This document shows, one piece after another, positions 9,450 to 20,049 of a stretch of 21,651 bases of DNA (position 1 is the stretch's first letter; each line of letters starts with the position of its first letter). A program made the position numbers and the translations under genes. The notes under the pieces are model-generated. The model was not told the DNA's origin and searched no databases. It saw nothing but the letters and a program-made list of their open reading frames with translations. Source of the stretch: Welwitschia mirabilis (taxonomy: Eukaryota > Gnetophyta > Gnetopsida > Welwitschiales); contig JBOZIK010000001.1 in the NCBI GenBank assembly GCA_051453625.1, positions 74,146,326-74,167,976 of the forward strand, read 5' to 3'.

Positions 9450-10325
9450 ATAAGAATAATGATAATAAGGATATTGAAGCATAGGTAAAGATCACAAAAG
9501 ATCTTTGATTTTTTGAAATGTAAGTTCAAACTCAGGTATCCAAGAAAAGGATGCATCTTTTAAAAGAAATTTAATTAAATATTTACTAAGAGAACTATAA
9601 AATAAAGTAAATTGATGATATAAACTAGAATTCCCTAAAAAAGATCCTATATCTTTAACATAAGTAGAAGTAGGAAGGAAAACAATTATGTCAATGTTAC
9701 TAAGATATACATCTATTCCTTCTTTAAAAATAATATGGCTAAGAACAATGTGTTAATTAACCATAAAATTACTTTTCTTCCAAACAATCTTAAGATTATG
9801 ATTAATACAAGGATTTAAAAGTAACTTCAAATCATATATTATTTGATCAAAAGAATTACCATAGATATAAAAATCATTTATAGATATTTCTAAAATTTTA
9901 TTAATAAATATAGAAAAAAGACTAGTCATACCCCTTTGAAAAGTTGTAGAAGCATTACATAGACCAAAAGGCATGCAATCATATGAAAAAGTTTCAAAGG
10001 AATAAGTAAAATTGGTTTTTTCCTTTATCATTTAGAGCTATAGGAATTTGATTATAACCACTATATCCAATCTAAAATACAATAATAATGATGACTTAAA
10101 ATTTATCAAGAATTAAATCAATAAAAGGAATAGGAAAATATTCTTTGTTGTTATGATTATTAAGAGCATAAAAATCAATACAAATTTGCCATTTACTATT
10201 CTTTGGGACAACTTGTAAAGAACTCACATATTAACTATTTTTAATGGTGTAAATAATATTAGCTTCCTAAAGTTTCATGATTTATTCTTTAACAAGATCC
10301 CTAAACTTTGAATTTAGCCTATGTT
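9450..10325 (-). pseudogene. gypsy reverse transcriptase, copy A
   Basis: Fragments in order: RLNSKFRDLVKE near 10290-10325, LQVVPKNSKWQICIDFYALN near 10160-10215, YFPIPFIDLILDKF near 10105-10150, IGYSGYNQIPIAL near 10030-10070, then the open stretch 9753-10031 with TNFTYSFETFSY, MPFGLCNASTTFQRGM and ISINDFYIYG. The catalytic box normally read F-M-D-D is I-N-D here, the first Asp being Asn (codon 9876-9878). The thumb/connection region continues at 9450-9650 with SFLGNSSLYHQF and LLKDASFSWIPEFE, leading into RNase H. Confidence 0.92.
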
Positions 10326-10329
10326 AAGA

Positions 10330-11025
10330 TTAAAAAATATATTAAGCTGTAAGTAAATATAATGAGAATAAACAAAATGATGAACATTAATAAAATCATT
10401 ATAAGAATAAGTAAAAGCTACAGAATGTTTAAGTTATAACTCAGTAAGATTTTTTTGTTGAGAAGGAGTAAGATAAGAAATAATGATAATAGGTTTATAT
10501 TGATCACTACCTAGAAAGATATACTTTAAATGATTAGGTAGAGGTTTTAATTCATAATTAGTAATACTATTAGCTATAAAAACATCATTTAAAGAAACAT
10601 GTATTTTCATTTCTCTAAAAACATGATTAAAATCTTTAAAATAAATACATTGTATAGGACTACTAATTTGATATGAATCTAAATAAGATGTAATATGTAA
10701 TTCATGTTTTGTATCTTAATAAAGAATATTATTTAAAATTAAAAATAAATCATCACTTTTAGGTTGAATTTTAGGCATAGGTAAATGTTCATTAAATTCA
10801 ATAGCTTTTTCTTTTAATTAGAAAACATGTTTAAGATAATGGAAAGATTGTTACAAACAATTTTTGAAGCACCAAATTTATAATTAATTTTTACATATAA
10901 TGTAGCAGGATAAGGCCTACAAGAGTAATAGGATAACTACTGGAATTTATGGGAACTTTAAGAATAACAAATTCAATAAAGTAAACTACTTTATTAATTT
11001 GGAGTAATATGTATTTTAAAATTCC
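10330..11025 (-). pseudogene. Decayed PR-RT spacer, copy A
   Basis: Between the protease and RT pieces I can follow only scattered weak traces (for example KVPINS near 10940-10970) and no continuous frame. The position matches the part of pol between protease and the RT palm, so the stretch is assigned by context. No separate gene is seen on either strand. Confidence 0.5.
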
Positions 11026-11029
11026 AAAG

Positions 11030-11260
11030 GATTTAACAAGCCTTCATTAACCATAGAAAGAATTATATTAGTGGAATCAACATGGTGAAATCCTTAGGTA
11101 TAAAAAATAGCTTATGGCATAAGTTTGAATTTAGCTCCTAAATCTACTAAGGTTTTATTGATAATATGGTTACCAATAGTAATAGATATAGTGCAAGATC
11201 TAGGACCATAATATTTCATAGATATTTTCAATTATAAAACAAGTAGTAGATTTGGTAAGA
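11030..11260 (-). pseudogene. gypsy aspartic protease, copy A
   Basis: The minus strand reads KYYGPRSCTISITIGNH, then TLVDLGAKFKLMP with the Asp-Leu-Gly-Ala active site at 11133-11144, a stop, then VDSTNIILSMVNEG. The D-L-G-A form, in place of the D-S/T-G form, is typical of Athila-like elements. The active-site Asp is intact although the frame is broken by at least two stops. Upstream (11300-11400) lies EVFNQIPSYKKFLKTY, the segment that normally precedes this protease. The enzyme would have cut the Gag-Pol polyprotein. Confidence 0.88.
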
Positions 11261-11299
11261 TTAATTATTTCTCTTCTTTAGAAACTTGGATTGTTCTTT

Positions 11300-12870
11300 T
11301 ATAAGTACATAAGTTTTTAAAAACTTTTTATAAGAAGGAATTTGATTAAATACCTCAAGAAGAAATAGATTAATATTAACATATTTAAAGATCTTATGTA
11401 TATCATTATAGTTAAAGGAATAAAATCTTCTAATTTTAGCTTTTGAAACTTTTTTCTAGAATTAGATTTACTATTTTTAATTATCTTATCTAAATTTACA
11501 TTTTCTTTAATTTTAGAACTAGATTTTAAAATTACTTTTTCATTCTTAATCTAATGGCATTTGCATCAATGCATTTTTCCATCAAATTGGTTGATTTTGG
11601 ATTAGAAGTAAATTGATAAGGTAAATTAGGATGATTCTCCTTTTTATTTTGTTATTAGTACATAGAATTAATAGTTTATTACATTTTTCCAATTTGATTA
11701 ACTAAGAACTTTGTAATTTCTTCTACTTTATTTTCTTATGAAGTAGGAAAACGTAAAGATTTAGATTGTCATTTTTGATAAAAATTATTTGGATGAAAGT
11801 TAGGATTTCTACTCGATGATATAAAGGCATGATAATTTTTATTGAAGTCATTTTAAGCTATCTTAAAGTTTTTACAAAATTTAATGGAGTGATCTTTCAT
11901 TTGATACAACTCATAAAAGATGAACTTAAAGAAAGTTGAGGTAGAAGTTTCTAAATTTTTTTGTATTCTAATTTAAGATTTTCAAGTTGAATAAATAGAA
12001 CCTCATATTTAGCTAATTCGTCATGAGATTTATTCTTATGAAAAATTTCATTTAAGCTATATTTACTTCTAGCATCATCATTATCAACATTCTTCCATAT
12101 TTTAGTAACTTATACTAAATCTTTTTATTCTTTCATACTTCATTAAAAGTAGAATTTCACAAATCTCTAGTGGTTAATATTGCTACTAATTTTTTAGTTT
12201 CTTTATTAAGATATTTTAGGAAAAACTATACTAGGCTCCAAAGTTTAAAATAATGATTGGGATTTTTAATTAAAAGATCTAAAAATTGTTGAAAGGTTTA
12301 GAATAAAATTCAATAAAAAATTTATTTAAACCACTAATAAGCTTTCTTAATTGATTAATGCAAGTAGTAGAGAGAAACCTTTTAATAAAAGCTTCCTTAA
12401 ATTTTCCAAGATTTAAAATCTCTTCATTATGATTCACTAATCTAAGACACTATATAGGCTTATCTTGTAAGAGAATAGGAAGAATTATTAATTTGTCTTT
12501 ATAATAATGAGATTTCGAAATAATATTGCAAACTAAGTTAAATTTTTCAAGAAATTCATAAGCATCCTTGCAATATAAACAATTAAAAGTCAGAAAATAC
12601 TTAAGGTTTTCAATAGATATTAAAGCAGCATGGTAAAATAAATAGAAGAGTTGGCTTAACAACCTTCAAAAACCTAATCAAGAGTAGGTTTATATTTATA
12701 AGTATGAGCATTACTATCTTTAATAAGCATACGCTAAGAAAGAATATTTGAAGGCTAAGCAAATATGTTAAATTTAACTGGAGGTAAATAATAAGGTGAA
12801 GATGGTTCAAACGTATGCAAATGTTTACCAATATGAATCCAAATTTTGCTAATAAATGCATACTATTAAA
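11300..12870 (-). pseudogene. gypsy gag, copy A
   Basis: At 11874-11915 the minus strand reads YELYQMKDHSIKFC, a zinc knuckle with exact C-X2-C-X4-H-X4-C spacing in which the first two Cys are Tyr (each one G-to-A change). It is followed by YHAFISSSRNPNFHPNNFYQK, the Asn-rich tail seen after the knuckle in Athila-like gag. Upstream, about 12250-12660, a capsid-like part reads LEKFNLVCNII, YYKDKLIILPILLQDKPI and FKEAFIKRFL; 12450-12662 is open. The gag start is not identifiable: the frame open at 12610-12861 is hydrophobic and likely out of register. Gag would have packaged element RNA. Confidence 0.8.
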
Positions 12871-13065
12871 AAGAAAAAGAAATGCATAGGAATGTAGTAA
12901 AAGTTAGAATGTGTGCACCTAGAAGATTTGTTGGAGTAATGTAATGCTTAAGATTTCATCCATGCAATTTTAATAAAAAAAGCACCTAAAATCAAGCAAC
13001 TTCTAATTAATGTGTATAAATTCTCAAAGAGAAGTATAATATTTTTCATAAAAAATAATAATCAT

Positions 13066-13083
13066 TCCTTGACAATAGCACCA
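13066..13083 (-). other. gypsy primer-binding site, copy A (tRNA-Asp type)
   Basis: In element orientation TGGTGCTATTGTCAAGGA aligns without gaps to the Athila/Tat-type site TGGCGCCGTTGCCGGGGA: 12 of 18 identical, and all six differences are C-to-T or G-to-A. It lies about 200 bp upstream of gag similarity and a few bases from the presumed LTR end. The exclusively transitional decay makes chance similarity less likely. Confidence 0.75.
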
Positions 13084-13087
13084 ATTT

Positions 13088-16000
13088 TTAATTAAGTAAA
13101 AACTCAATTTTTAAAATGAGAAAATCACACTTTAAACCTTCACAAAAATAAAGGTATACTTAACATGAGAATTTCACTTAGAAAAAGAAATTTAAGTATA
13201 AAAGGTTCAAATTGTTTCAAAAAGAAACCTTTTAGGTTAAATTGCAAATACAGTGGAAGCACATGAGTATCAAACCAATGGAATACTTGACATGAATTCT
13301 TATGAAAATATTAAATTTTCCCTATCAAACTATCACTTGATATAATAAAATAGCTATTTCTCTTAAGCGACATACACTAATTTAACACATATGACATAAA
13401 ATAATCAAGAAAAATTACATGTGTAAAAGCATGATTCCACAAGATGTGAAAAGGAAAATACAAGGAAATAATGAAAAGTAATCTTTTATAAACATTCAAA
13501 AGATTTGAAAGATCATTTATAATTTACATGAATGAGAAATAGAGTTTAAACATTTAAATCTACCTAAGTTATTTTTATATGTAAAAATAATTTTCATTGG
13601 GAAGTTGAAATGAATGTAATTAATAGTTTAAACATAATCAATTTAGCATTAAACTATAACACTTGTAAACCTAGATTCTTCAAATTAACTAAGTTAACAA
13701 TTTGATACAAATAAGATTTTTTCTAAACTACAATATATCTGACTTGAAATATAACTCTTTACTTAAGCATAAAATGAATTATAAAGAATTAAAAAATTAA
13801 AATCAAAGTTTAAATTAATAAGAAATTTATAAAAACTAGCATAATCATATTCATTAAATAAAATTAATCTTACTTAAATTTGAGTTATTTTAACTAATAA
13901 AATGAAGAAGAGAGATAAAAGGTAGAGAGCCAATATAGAGAAGTAGACTTAGAAAAATTATAAACCATTAAAATACTTATAATATGCCATAAAAGAAGTT
14001 TCTAAAATTAAATATTCAAGATTTAATAGAATTGATTGTAACCAATCAAAAACAGTTTATCTAAAAAAACCATAAGAAAATTTTAGTAAACCCTACTTTG
14101 ATCAAAATAACTAAGCAAAATATAAAAATTTAGAGATACTAGATTTTTTACTCTAAAAGTACTCAAAAACTATTATAGGATAGAATATTTAATTTTTAAA
14201 AACACATTAAAAATGCATGAGAAAATCACTGTGGAACATCAAAAAAATAATATTTGATAGATTAGAAGTTTCTTTAAGTAAAACTACAATTAAGACTGAA
14301 AATGACTGCAAATGCGATTTTAGAGGCCGAATTTGGGTTCTGCCACTTTGTAAAAGAAATTTTTTAAATAATGCAAGAAAGTTACTAATAAAAGTTTAGA
14401 ACCATAGGATTTGTAGAGAAAAAAGTATGGCTAAAATAAGCTCTAAAATTAACTATTGCATCTTGATATTTAAAAAAGAAGAAAGAATAGAGAAGAATTC
14501 TCACAATAAAGAATAAATTTATTTCAAAAAATAATAAATAATATATTTTCAAATCCTTATATTATTATTAGAGAAGAGAGAATAAAAATTCAACATCAAT
14601 TGCTTTAACAAAAAGACAAAATCATGAGAAATATACTAGAAAATGAAAAGAATGAAGAAAAAGAAAGTTTTTAAATAATGTAAGAAAGCTACTAAAAAAA
14701 GTTCAGAATCATAGAAGTTGTAAAATAAGCTCTATTATACCATTTATTTTTAAAAAGGAGAAATAAGAGAGAAGAATTATCATAATAAAGAATAAATTTA
14801 TTTCAAAAAATAATAAATAACATATTTTCAAATCATTATACTACTATTTAAGAGGAGAGAATAAAAATTCAGTATCAATTGCTTTAGAAAAATGATGGAA
14901 TCATGAAAAATGTACTATAAAATCAAAACAATGGAGGAAAAAAGAGAGAAGAAAAATAAAACACATGATTTATTTTGACAAAGAGTGACCAAACATGAAA
15001 AAAAAACTTAGATCATCATAAAAGACACTAATTATTCTATAATATAACTTAGCATTATTTATGCTACAAGCTATAAAATGTCTAATTACAGTAGAGAAAA
15101 TCATGATAAACATGTATAAATCAAGTAACAAAAAGCATGAAAAACATAAGAAAAGGAAGACTTATTTATTTCATAAGAATGAAAAACCCTTTTCATTAGT
15201 TCTTCATCCAAGTTCTTACAAGATTTTATGCTTTCTACTCCTCCTACACTGCTCAATCACATGCACTTTACCACTCTTGTAATGGCCTTTAGATGAATGG
15301 AAATAAAATAAAAGATGATATCGAATGGAATATAAAATGGTTTAATATAGTAAAAGATTAAAAAGAGGAATGAAGAAGGTCTATAAAATTGATATAAAAA
15401 GAATATCAACTTGAAAATGGGAAAAAAATAAGAGAGAAATAATGAAGAACATTCTTCCAAAGCTTTAAAATGGCCAAAATGGCATAATAATGGTATAATA
15501 ACAAGTTTATTTAGGTATGGGAACTAAGGAAGATCTTTATAAGTTCTATAGAATCGGTTTTAAGCTGAAGGATTACGAAAACCACTGAGAATTTGCATGT
15601 GATTCATGTTGATTTTGATAAAACTATCACATGGTAATATAGCATTATTTTACTCATGGAATTGACATTGTAATGCCATAGGTAGTTTTTAAAAAAATTC
15701 AAAAATAAAACTTAATTAGATTTTATACTTAATGCTTACATTAAATGAATTTATTGATTTTCACTCAAAATAACTAGATTATGGCTTTCAGAAAGTAATT
15801 TTCTAAGGTGTTAATGCCCTAAAAGGATTTGATATTATTTAAAGTCATGCATCTAATATTGGAATAGTTAGAATTATCACATTAGTAAGAGATTTCAAAT
15901 TGAAGTACTTACTGATCCACATTTTTGCCTTCAATCATGATCTCTCAATTGCATGCATGATGAAGAGCCTCGAAGTAGATCATAATGCATCATTCTAAGC

Positions 16001-16135
16001 TAACTAAATGTCTAAGGTACCTATCACCTAAAAAAAATGTAAAAATACCTCTAAATGGAGTATTGAAGTTTAAAAATTAGTGTAAAATATTGACTATTAG
16101 TATCTTATTCGATTCAAAATTTAGACTTCATCACA
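13088..16135 (-). repeat. Candidate gypsy LTR between copies A and B
   Basis: One side is fixed by the copy A primer-binding site (13066-13083), the other by the polypurine tract at 16136-16144, after which the sequence begins TGTGATGAAGTC in element orientation. No pol similarity is found in between, and the short open frames here are low-complexity. About 3 kb is long for an Athila LTR; part is explained by the ~300-bp duplication at 14356-14945, and a nested insertion is possible. An alternative is two abutting LTRs of about 1.5 kb, but I see no direct repeat of that size. The CA end expected near 13088 is not visible. Confidence 0.5.
14356..14945. repeat. Tandem duplication, unit about 280-307 bp
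   Basis: TTAAATAATG-AAGAAAG occurs at 14364 and 14671 (307 bp apart), and AATAAAGAATAAATTTATTT at 14505 and 14784 (279 bp apart); the difference is a 28-bp deletion in unit 2 or insertion in unit 1. Similarity runs through AATAATAAATAA-ATATTTTCAAATC and ATCAATTGCTTTA to the unit ends. Both units are AT-rich and non-coding and lie within the LTR candidate. Confidence 0.85.
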
Positions 16136-16144
16136 TCCCCCAAC
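16136..16144 (-). other. Polypurine tract, gypsy copy B
   Basis: In element orientation GTTGGGGGA is followed directly by TGTGATGAAG. A G-run followed by TG at the LTR start is the usual plus-strand priming site of plant Ty3/gypsy elements. It is the only strong G-run in this AT-rich part of the window and lies downstream of copy B's integrase, as required. Confidence 0.6.
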
Positions 16145-17200
16145 TAGTCTCCTTGTACATCTCATGCAAGTAATGGTAATAAGATAAATGAAGTCTACTA
16201 TTAATTTAGATGTTCATCTATAAAATGTGGTATTAGACTTAATATCAAAATATCTAATAACATTTATCATTCACTTGATGATAATGGATTACATCATTCA
16301 CCAAGCATTGTGGATGAATCATTGAGATGTCTATAGTTTAAGTGGATGATTGTGGATCTAAATGCTAGTCCTATAAATAATTAAACATATAAAGTGATAG
16401 TGCCAATATTAATAAAATTATAATACAATATACATGTTACAAGAGATAAAAAATACATGAAGACATATTGGGAACTAACATTTTATTAAAAATTTAAATA
16501 TGAAATTTTTATTACATTTTATTCAATTACAAAACAAAAAGAAGAATGTGAACATAAACTAGATAAACTAAAAGCACATCCATACTATTATATTATAAAC
16601 CAGTTCTATATAAGAATGTAAATCTCATAGATTTGATGTATGAAATACATACACTATCATATAAAAATTAATAAAGCACTACATAGATATAACACACTAA
16701 TAAAGATAGGAGTGAAGCTCAAAAAACATAACTAAATTAAGAAATATGGCAGTGATGACTAGAAGAAGGTCTAATAACATCTATACCAGGATACTTGCAT
16801 TCAATAATGGTGGCTAAATGTTGAAGTCCATGTTAAGCTGCATCGTGATCTTACCTCAATCCATGGGAGAAGAATTCAATCATACATCAAAATGCAAATG
16901 TCAAGTTGTGAATAGACTAGGATTGCCTTTGCATCTCATGCTTTATTCTATCCAAGCACTAATAAATCCTAGCTAGGCTAAGGTTTAGATGGTTATTCCT
17001 ATTACTTATGCTTATAAAACCTCTCTACCTTCCAAAGCTATCTAAAATCAGTAGGAAAGGGGGAACAGTATCTAATATAACTAACTTTATAAAACTAAGG
17101 ATACTAATGGGTAATTACTTTCTAAATGGTAAAGGGTGAAGGAATAGCAATAGAACATTGAGAAGAATGTACATGCCAAACATGGACAAAGATAAGATAA
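16145..17200 (-). other. 3' part of post-integrase region, copy B
   Basis: No intact gene. From about 16640 upward it matches copy A (6000 onward). Near 16740-16870 one frame reads HLATIIECKYPGIDVIRPSSS, with YSTTIVECKYYGGDGSEPSSL at the matching place in copy A. Both copies share the word GAGGTAAGAT (minus strand, 16848-16857 here), followed by a stop in this frame. From 16145 to 16640 I see only AT-rich sequence with small GATGAAT/GATGATT-type direct repeats. Confidence 0.5.
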
Positions 17201-17204
17201 GGAT

Positions 17205-17462
17205 CTACGAAGCACACCCTTGCCTAAATAGCTGAAGGATTCTTAAGACATTAAATGTATGTGAAGTACCTAGAATATTTGACATAATGTAATGTATAAG
17301 AGTTACATCAAACAATATAAGATAATTAATAGGAAAACCATTGACATAAAGACTAGAATTAAATTTAAGATCATCTAAAATAGGTAATTCCATATCCAAA
17401 TAATCATGTGGGTTCATTAATTCCAAAGTTACTAGTGCAATAACATATCTATAATGCATCAA
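17205..17462 (-). CDS. Conserved unassigned ORF downstream of integrase
   Basis: An 85-codon open frame, MMHYRYVIALVTLELMNPH through YLDMELPILDD, SSLYVNGFPINYL, LTLIHYIMSNILGTSH-like and LFRQGC to a stop. It is one of the few open frames in copy B that is also matched at amino-acid level in copy A (6660-6835). It lies about 0.9 kb after integrase on the same strand and about 1.1 kb before the polypurine tract. There is no clear signal peptide, membrane segment or catalytic motif. It may be the tail of a longer element-encoded protein whose N-terminal part has decayed. I do not know its family, and it is probably not expressed. Confidence 0.45.
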   Translation of the reverse strand: MMHYRYVIALVTLELMNPHDYLDMELPILDDLKFNSSLYVNGFPINYLILFDVTLIHYIMSNILGTSHTFNVLRILQLFRQGCAS

Positions 17463-17601
17463 CTACAGTCCTAAGGTACTAGTCAATGATAAGATCATCT
17501 ACATTAGAATTTTCTACATTTTCATTTTCATTGAACTAAAGGTTTTGGAAAAGCATTGATATAGTATCATTAGGATATAAGGCATCATCTAGATCTATTA
17601 A

Positions 17602-17693
17602 CATAAAGCAAATAACTTTGCCATAAAATTTATCATCTTTAAAAGAAAATACAGCAAAACGCATAAAGCAAATAACTTTGCCATAAAATTTAT
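17602..17693. repeat. Exact 32-bp direct repeat, 60-bp period
   Basis: The words starting CATAAAGCAAATAACTTTG are identical over 32 bp at 17602-17633 and 17662-17693. Copy A has one clearly related, diverged version near 7045-7080, so the duplication is specific to copy B and younger than the A/B split. Confidence 0.9.
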
Positions 17694-18359
17694 AACATAA
17701 AAAAGAAAAAAAGGCATAAGGCTAAAAAAAAAAGATAAAAGGAAAAAAAATTAAAAATAGGATTCACTACTATTTTAATAGAGCATATTATTAACTTTGA
17801 AAGCACCATGTAGACCCCAACTCACTTCTTGAAACGTTTGGTATAAAGATAAGTTTTTAAGTTCAAAAGGAAGGTTTTTATAATGATTTGGACATGAACT
17901 CTTCTAAACAGTGACACTTCAATGCTATGAATAATATATTTTTGGCAGTATAGCATATTATTACATTATTTTCTAATAATAAAGATCAATTTATAGAAAA
18001 TAAGTAGCAAATAATAAAAAATAAAAAATAATGGTAAAACAAAATTTAAAAATATCCTAGAACCTTGCTAAAGATTACTTGGATTAAAATAGGACTTTTA
18101 GGTGAAAAATATATATCTTAGTTATAATTTATTTTAAAAAAAGAAAGATTCAAAAATAAAAGCTAGAAATAATTTTCGGTTGATGTTTTGTTAGAAAACA
18201 AACAAAAGTAGATCCTTTCCATAGCTTATAGCCCTTTTAAATGTGATTACATAAGACTTGTGGTTATTATTTCATCATCCAAAAATAGAAATATTTTAAA
18301 CGTTCTAAGGAAACTAAGAAAATAAAATAAAATTTTCTATCTTTTAGTTCTTTAGATTT

Positions 18360-19400
18360 TATCACATTTGCATTCAAAAGATGAATCAAAATATATCTTA
18401 ACCCTATTTAAATTTTAATCATTAAATAACTTGAATTTAAATCTATTTACCATTAAACATGATCAATTTTAAAATATTAAATATCAGTAGTCCTAAAATA
18501 AAAAACATGAATAATAAAAAAGGGACCTTCCCATTTATATTTTAATTTTCTAGGAAATAAATGAAAATGAGAATTAAAAAAACTATATTACCTACATAAA
18601 ATGTTTTCCTAAGAATGATCTGATCATGAAAATACTTCATGTTTTTTTTAGCAAGAACTTGATTACTATAAGCACTTAATCTTATTTTATCTAATGCATT
18701 CAATTGATCTAATCTATATCTAGCACATTTCTCAAAATCAAGATTAAGTTTATGAATAGCATCAAAATCTTAATGTTCTATCTCAATAGGAAGAAAACAT
18801 TATTTATCGTAAATAAGTTTAAAAGAAGTCATCTGAATAGAAGTTTGAAAAGCCATATAATAAGCCCATAGTACATAAGATAATTTTACTGACCAATCTT
18901 CTCTATTAGTACTAACTATTATTTGTAGAATTCTAATAAGCACATGGTTAGTTACTTTAGCTTAATCATTAGCTTCAGAATGATATGAAGTAGCTACTTC
19001 ATGAGTAATACTACATTTAAGCACAAGATTTCTAAAGAGTTTGTTATAAGAATGGATTCCTTGATCACTAATGATTACTTTAAAATGATCAAAATGTTAT
19101 ATAACATAATATTTCAAAAATCTAATAATAATTTGAGCAGCACAATATTTACTAGCTTTGGCTTCTATCATTTAAAAACATCATTCATGCAAATAAGAAT
19201 ATAAATGTTACCAAATGAGGGTGGAAATAATCTAATGAAATTAATACCTTAAACATCAAAATGTTCACAAATAATGATAGATTCAAGAGGTATTTTGTTT
19301 CTTCTACTAATGCTATCCATTCTTTTTCATTTATCCCATGATTATAAAATTCATTAGCATCTTTACAAATAGTAGGCAAAAATATGTAGTTTTATTCTCA
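18360..19400 (-). pseudogene. gypsy integrase, copy B
   Basis: In order: zinc-finger remnant SWDK (both Cys lost), SISRRNKIPLESIIICEHFDV near 19250-19310, GINFIR in which the first catalytic Asp is Asn (19240-19242), PPSFGNIYILICM, ISDQGIHSYNKLFRN with the second Asp intact (19064-19066), and THEVATSYHSEAND. The catalytic Glu is Lys (18956-18958). The C-terminal part includes HLFPRKLKYKWEGPFF near 18520-18580, better kept than in copy A. An out-of-register open frame at 19185-19379 overlaps the zinc-finger part and starts in a frame that retains CKDANEF. Inactive. Confidence 0.88.
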
Positions 19401-19739
19401 CTAAAATGACCATCAAAATTCCATTATGACAAAATTATAGTATACTAATCATTTCATTCTTAGGTACACACATTTAGAAGACTTGACTAGTATAATATTT
19501 AAATAAAAGAAAAATTCCCAAATAAATTTATGTTATTAAGATAAAATTTTCTTTTGATCATAATAAAACATATTACTAGGAATTTTACCATAGGATTTAA
19601 ACTTTACAATATCAGCATATCAAGGCAAAATATTCACAACAAATAACTTTACATTAAGAAAATTTTCATTAATTTTAAATGAATTAATAGTCATGGAAAG
19701 TTGAGATAAATGATTGGAAACTAGGTTTTCCTTACTTAA

Positions 19740-20048
19740 TCTATCTTCAATTTTAATATCAAATTATTAAAAAATCAAATCCTAAAACATAAGATGAGGT
19801 TTAGTTATGGGCTAATTTAGAATGTATTTTAAAGTAGCGTGATCAACAAAGATAATAACAACGTAAGTAATAAGATAGTGTTAAAATTCTTCAAGATGAA
19901 ATATTATAGCTAACATCTTCTTTTTAGTAGTAAAATAATTAAGCTAAGAATCATGTAAGGTCTCACTAGCATAGGGAATAACAAAGGATTTATGCTCAAG
20001 AGGTTGACCTAAGACTGTATCCACTGCAAAATCACTTGCATTAGTCAT
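19740..20048 (-). pseudogene. gypsy RNase H domain, copy B
   Basis: The minus strand reads MTNASDFAVDTVLGQPLEHK, FVIPYASETLHDS, a stop, LNYFTTKKKMLAIIFHLEEF, a stop, HYLITYVVIIFVDHATLKYIL. This copy keeps the F-x-DH-ATLKY motif that copy A has lost, but the first catalytic Asp is Asn in both (20040-20042 here). At least three in-frame stops. The linker toward integrase includes YADIVKFKSYGKIPS near 19600-19650. Confidence 0.9.
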
Positions 20049-20049
20049 A

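Larger units (their letters stand above)
5985..13083 (-). mobile_element. Athila/Tat-like Ty3/gypsy element, copy A internal region
   Basis: Reading right to left: primer-binding site, gag with zinc knuckle, protease with a DLGA active site, RT, RNase H, integrase, then about 1.8 kb of post-integrase sequence. The order RT-RH-IN defines Ty3/gypsy. The DLGA protease, the Asp-tRNA-type primer site, the FM-D-D-like RT box and the extra region after integrase point to the non-chromovirus Athila/Tat branch. The region from about 5985 to 10050 is collinear with copy B (16640 to 20650) at about 80% identity by eye. The 3' LTR of this copy was not found. All genes are broken. Confidence 0.88.

Noticed and set aside
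12610-12861. 83-codon minus-strand hydrophobic open frame
   Set aside because: It overlaps the gag region in what seems to be the wrong frame; the hydrophobicity follows from T-rich codons.
14217-14399. 60-codon plus-strand open frame
   Set aside because: No motif, and it runs into the tandem duplication inside the LTR candidate; length is within chance.
15061-15460. Two overlapping open frames, 73 codons plus and 67 codons minus
   Set aside because: Both are low-complexity products of AT-rich sequence in the LTR candidate, with no recognisable domain or codon pattern.
13088-16135. Two abutting LTRs of about 1.5 kb
   Set aside because: I looked for a direct repeat of that size and saw only the ~300-bp duplication; kept as an alternative that a dot-plot could still support.
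19001-19204. 67-codon plus-strand open frame
   Set aside because: Antisense to copy B integrase, including its second catalytic Asp.
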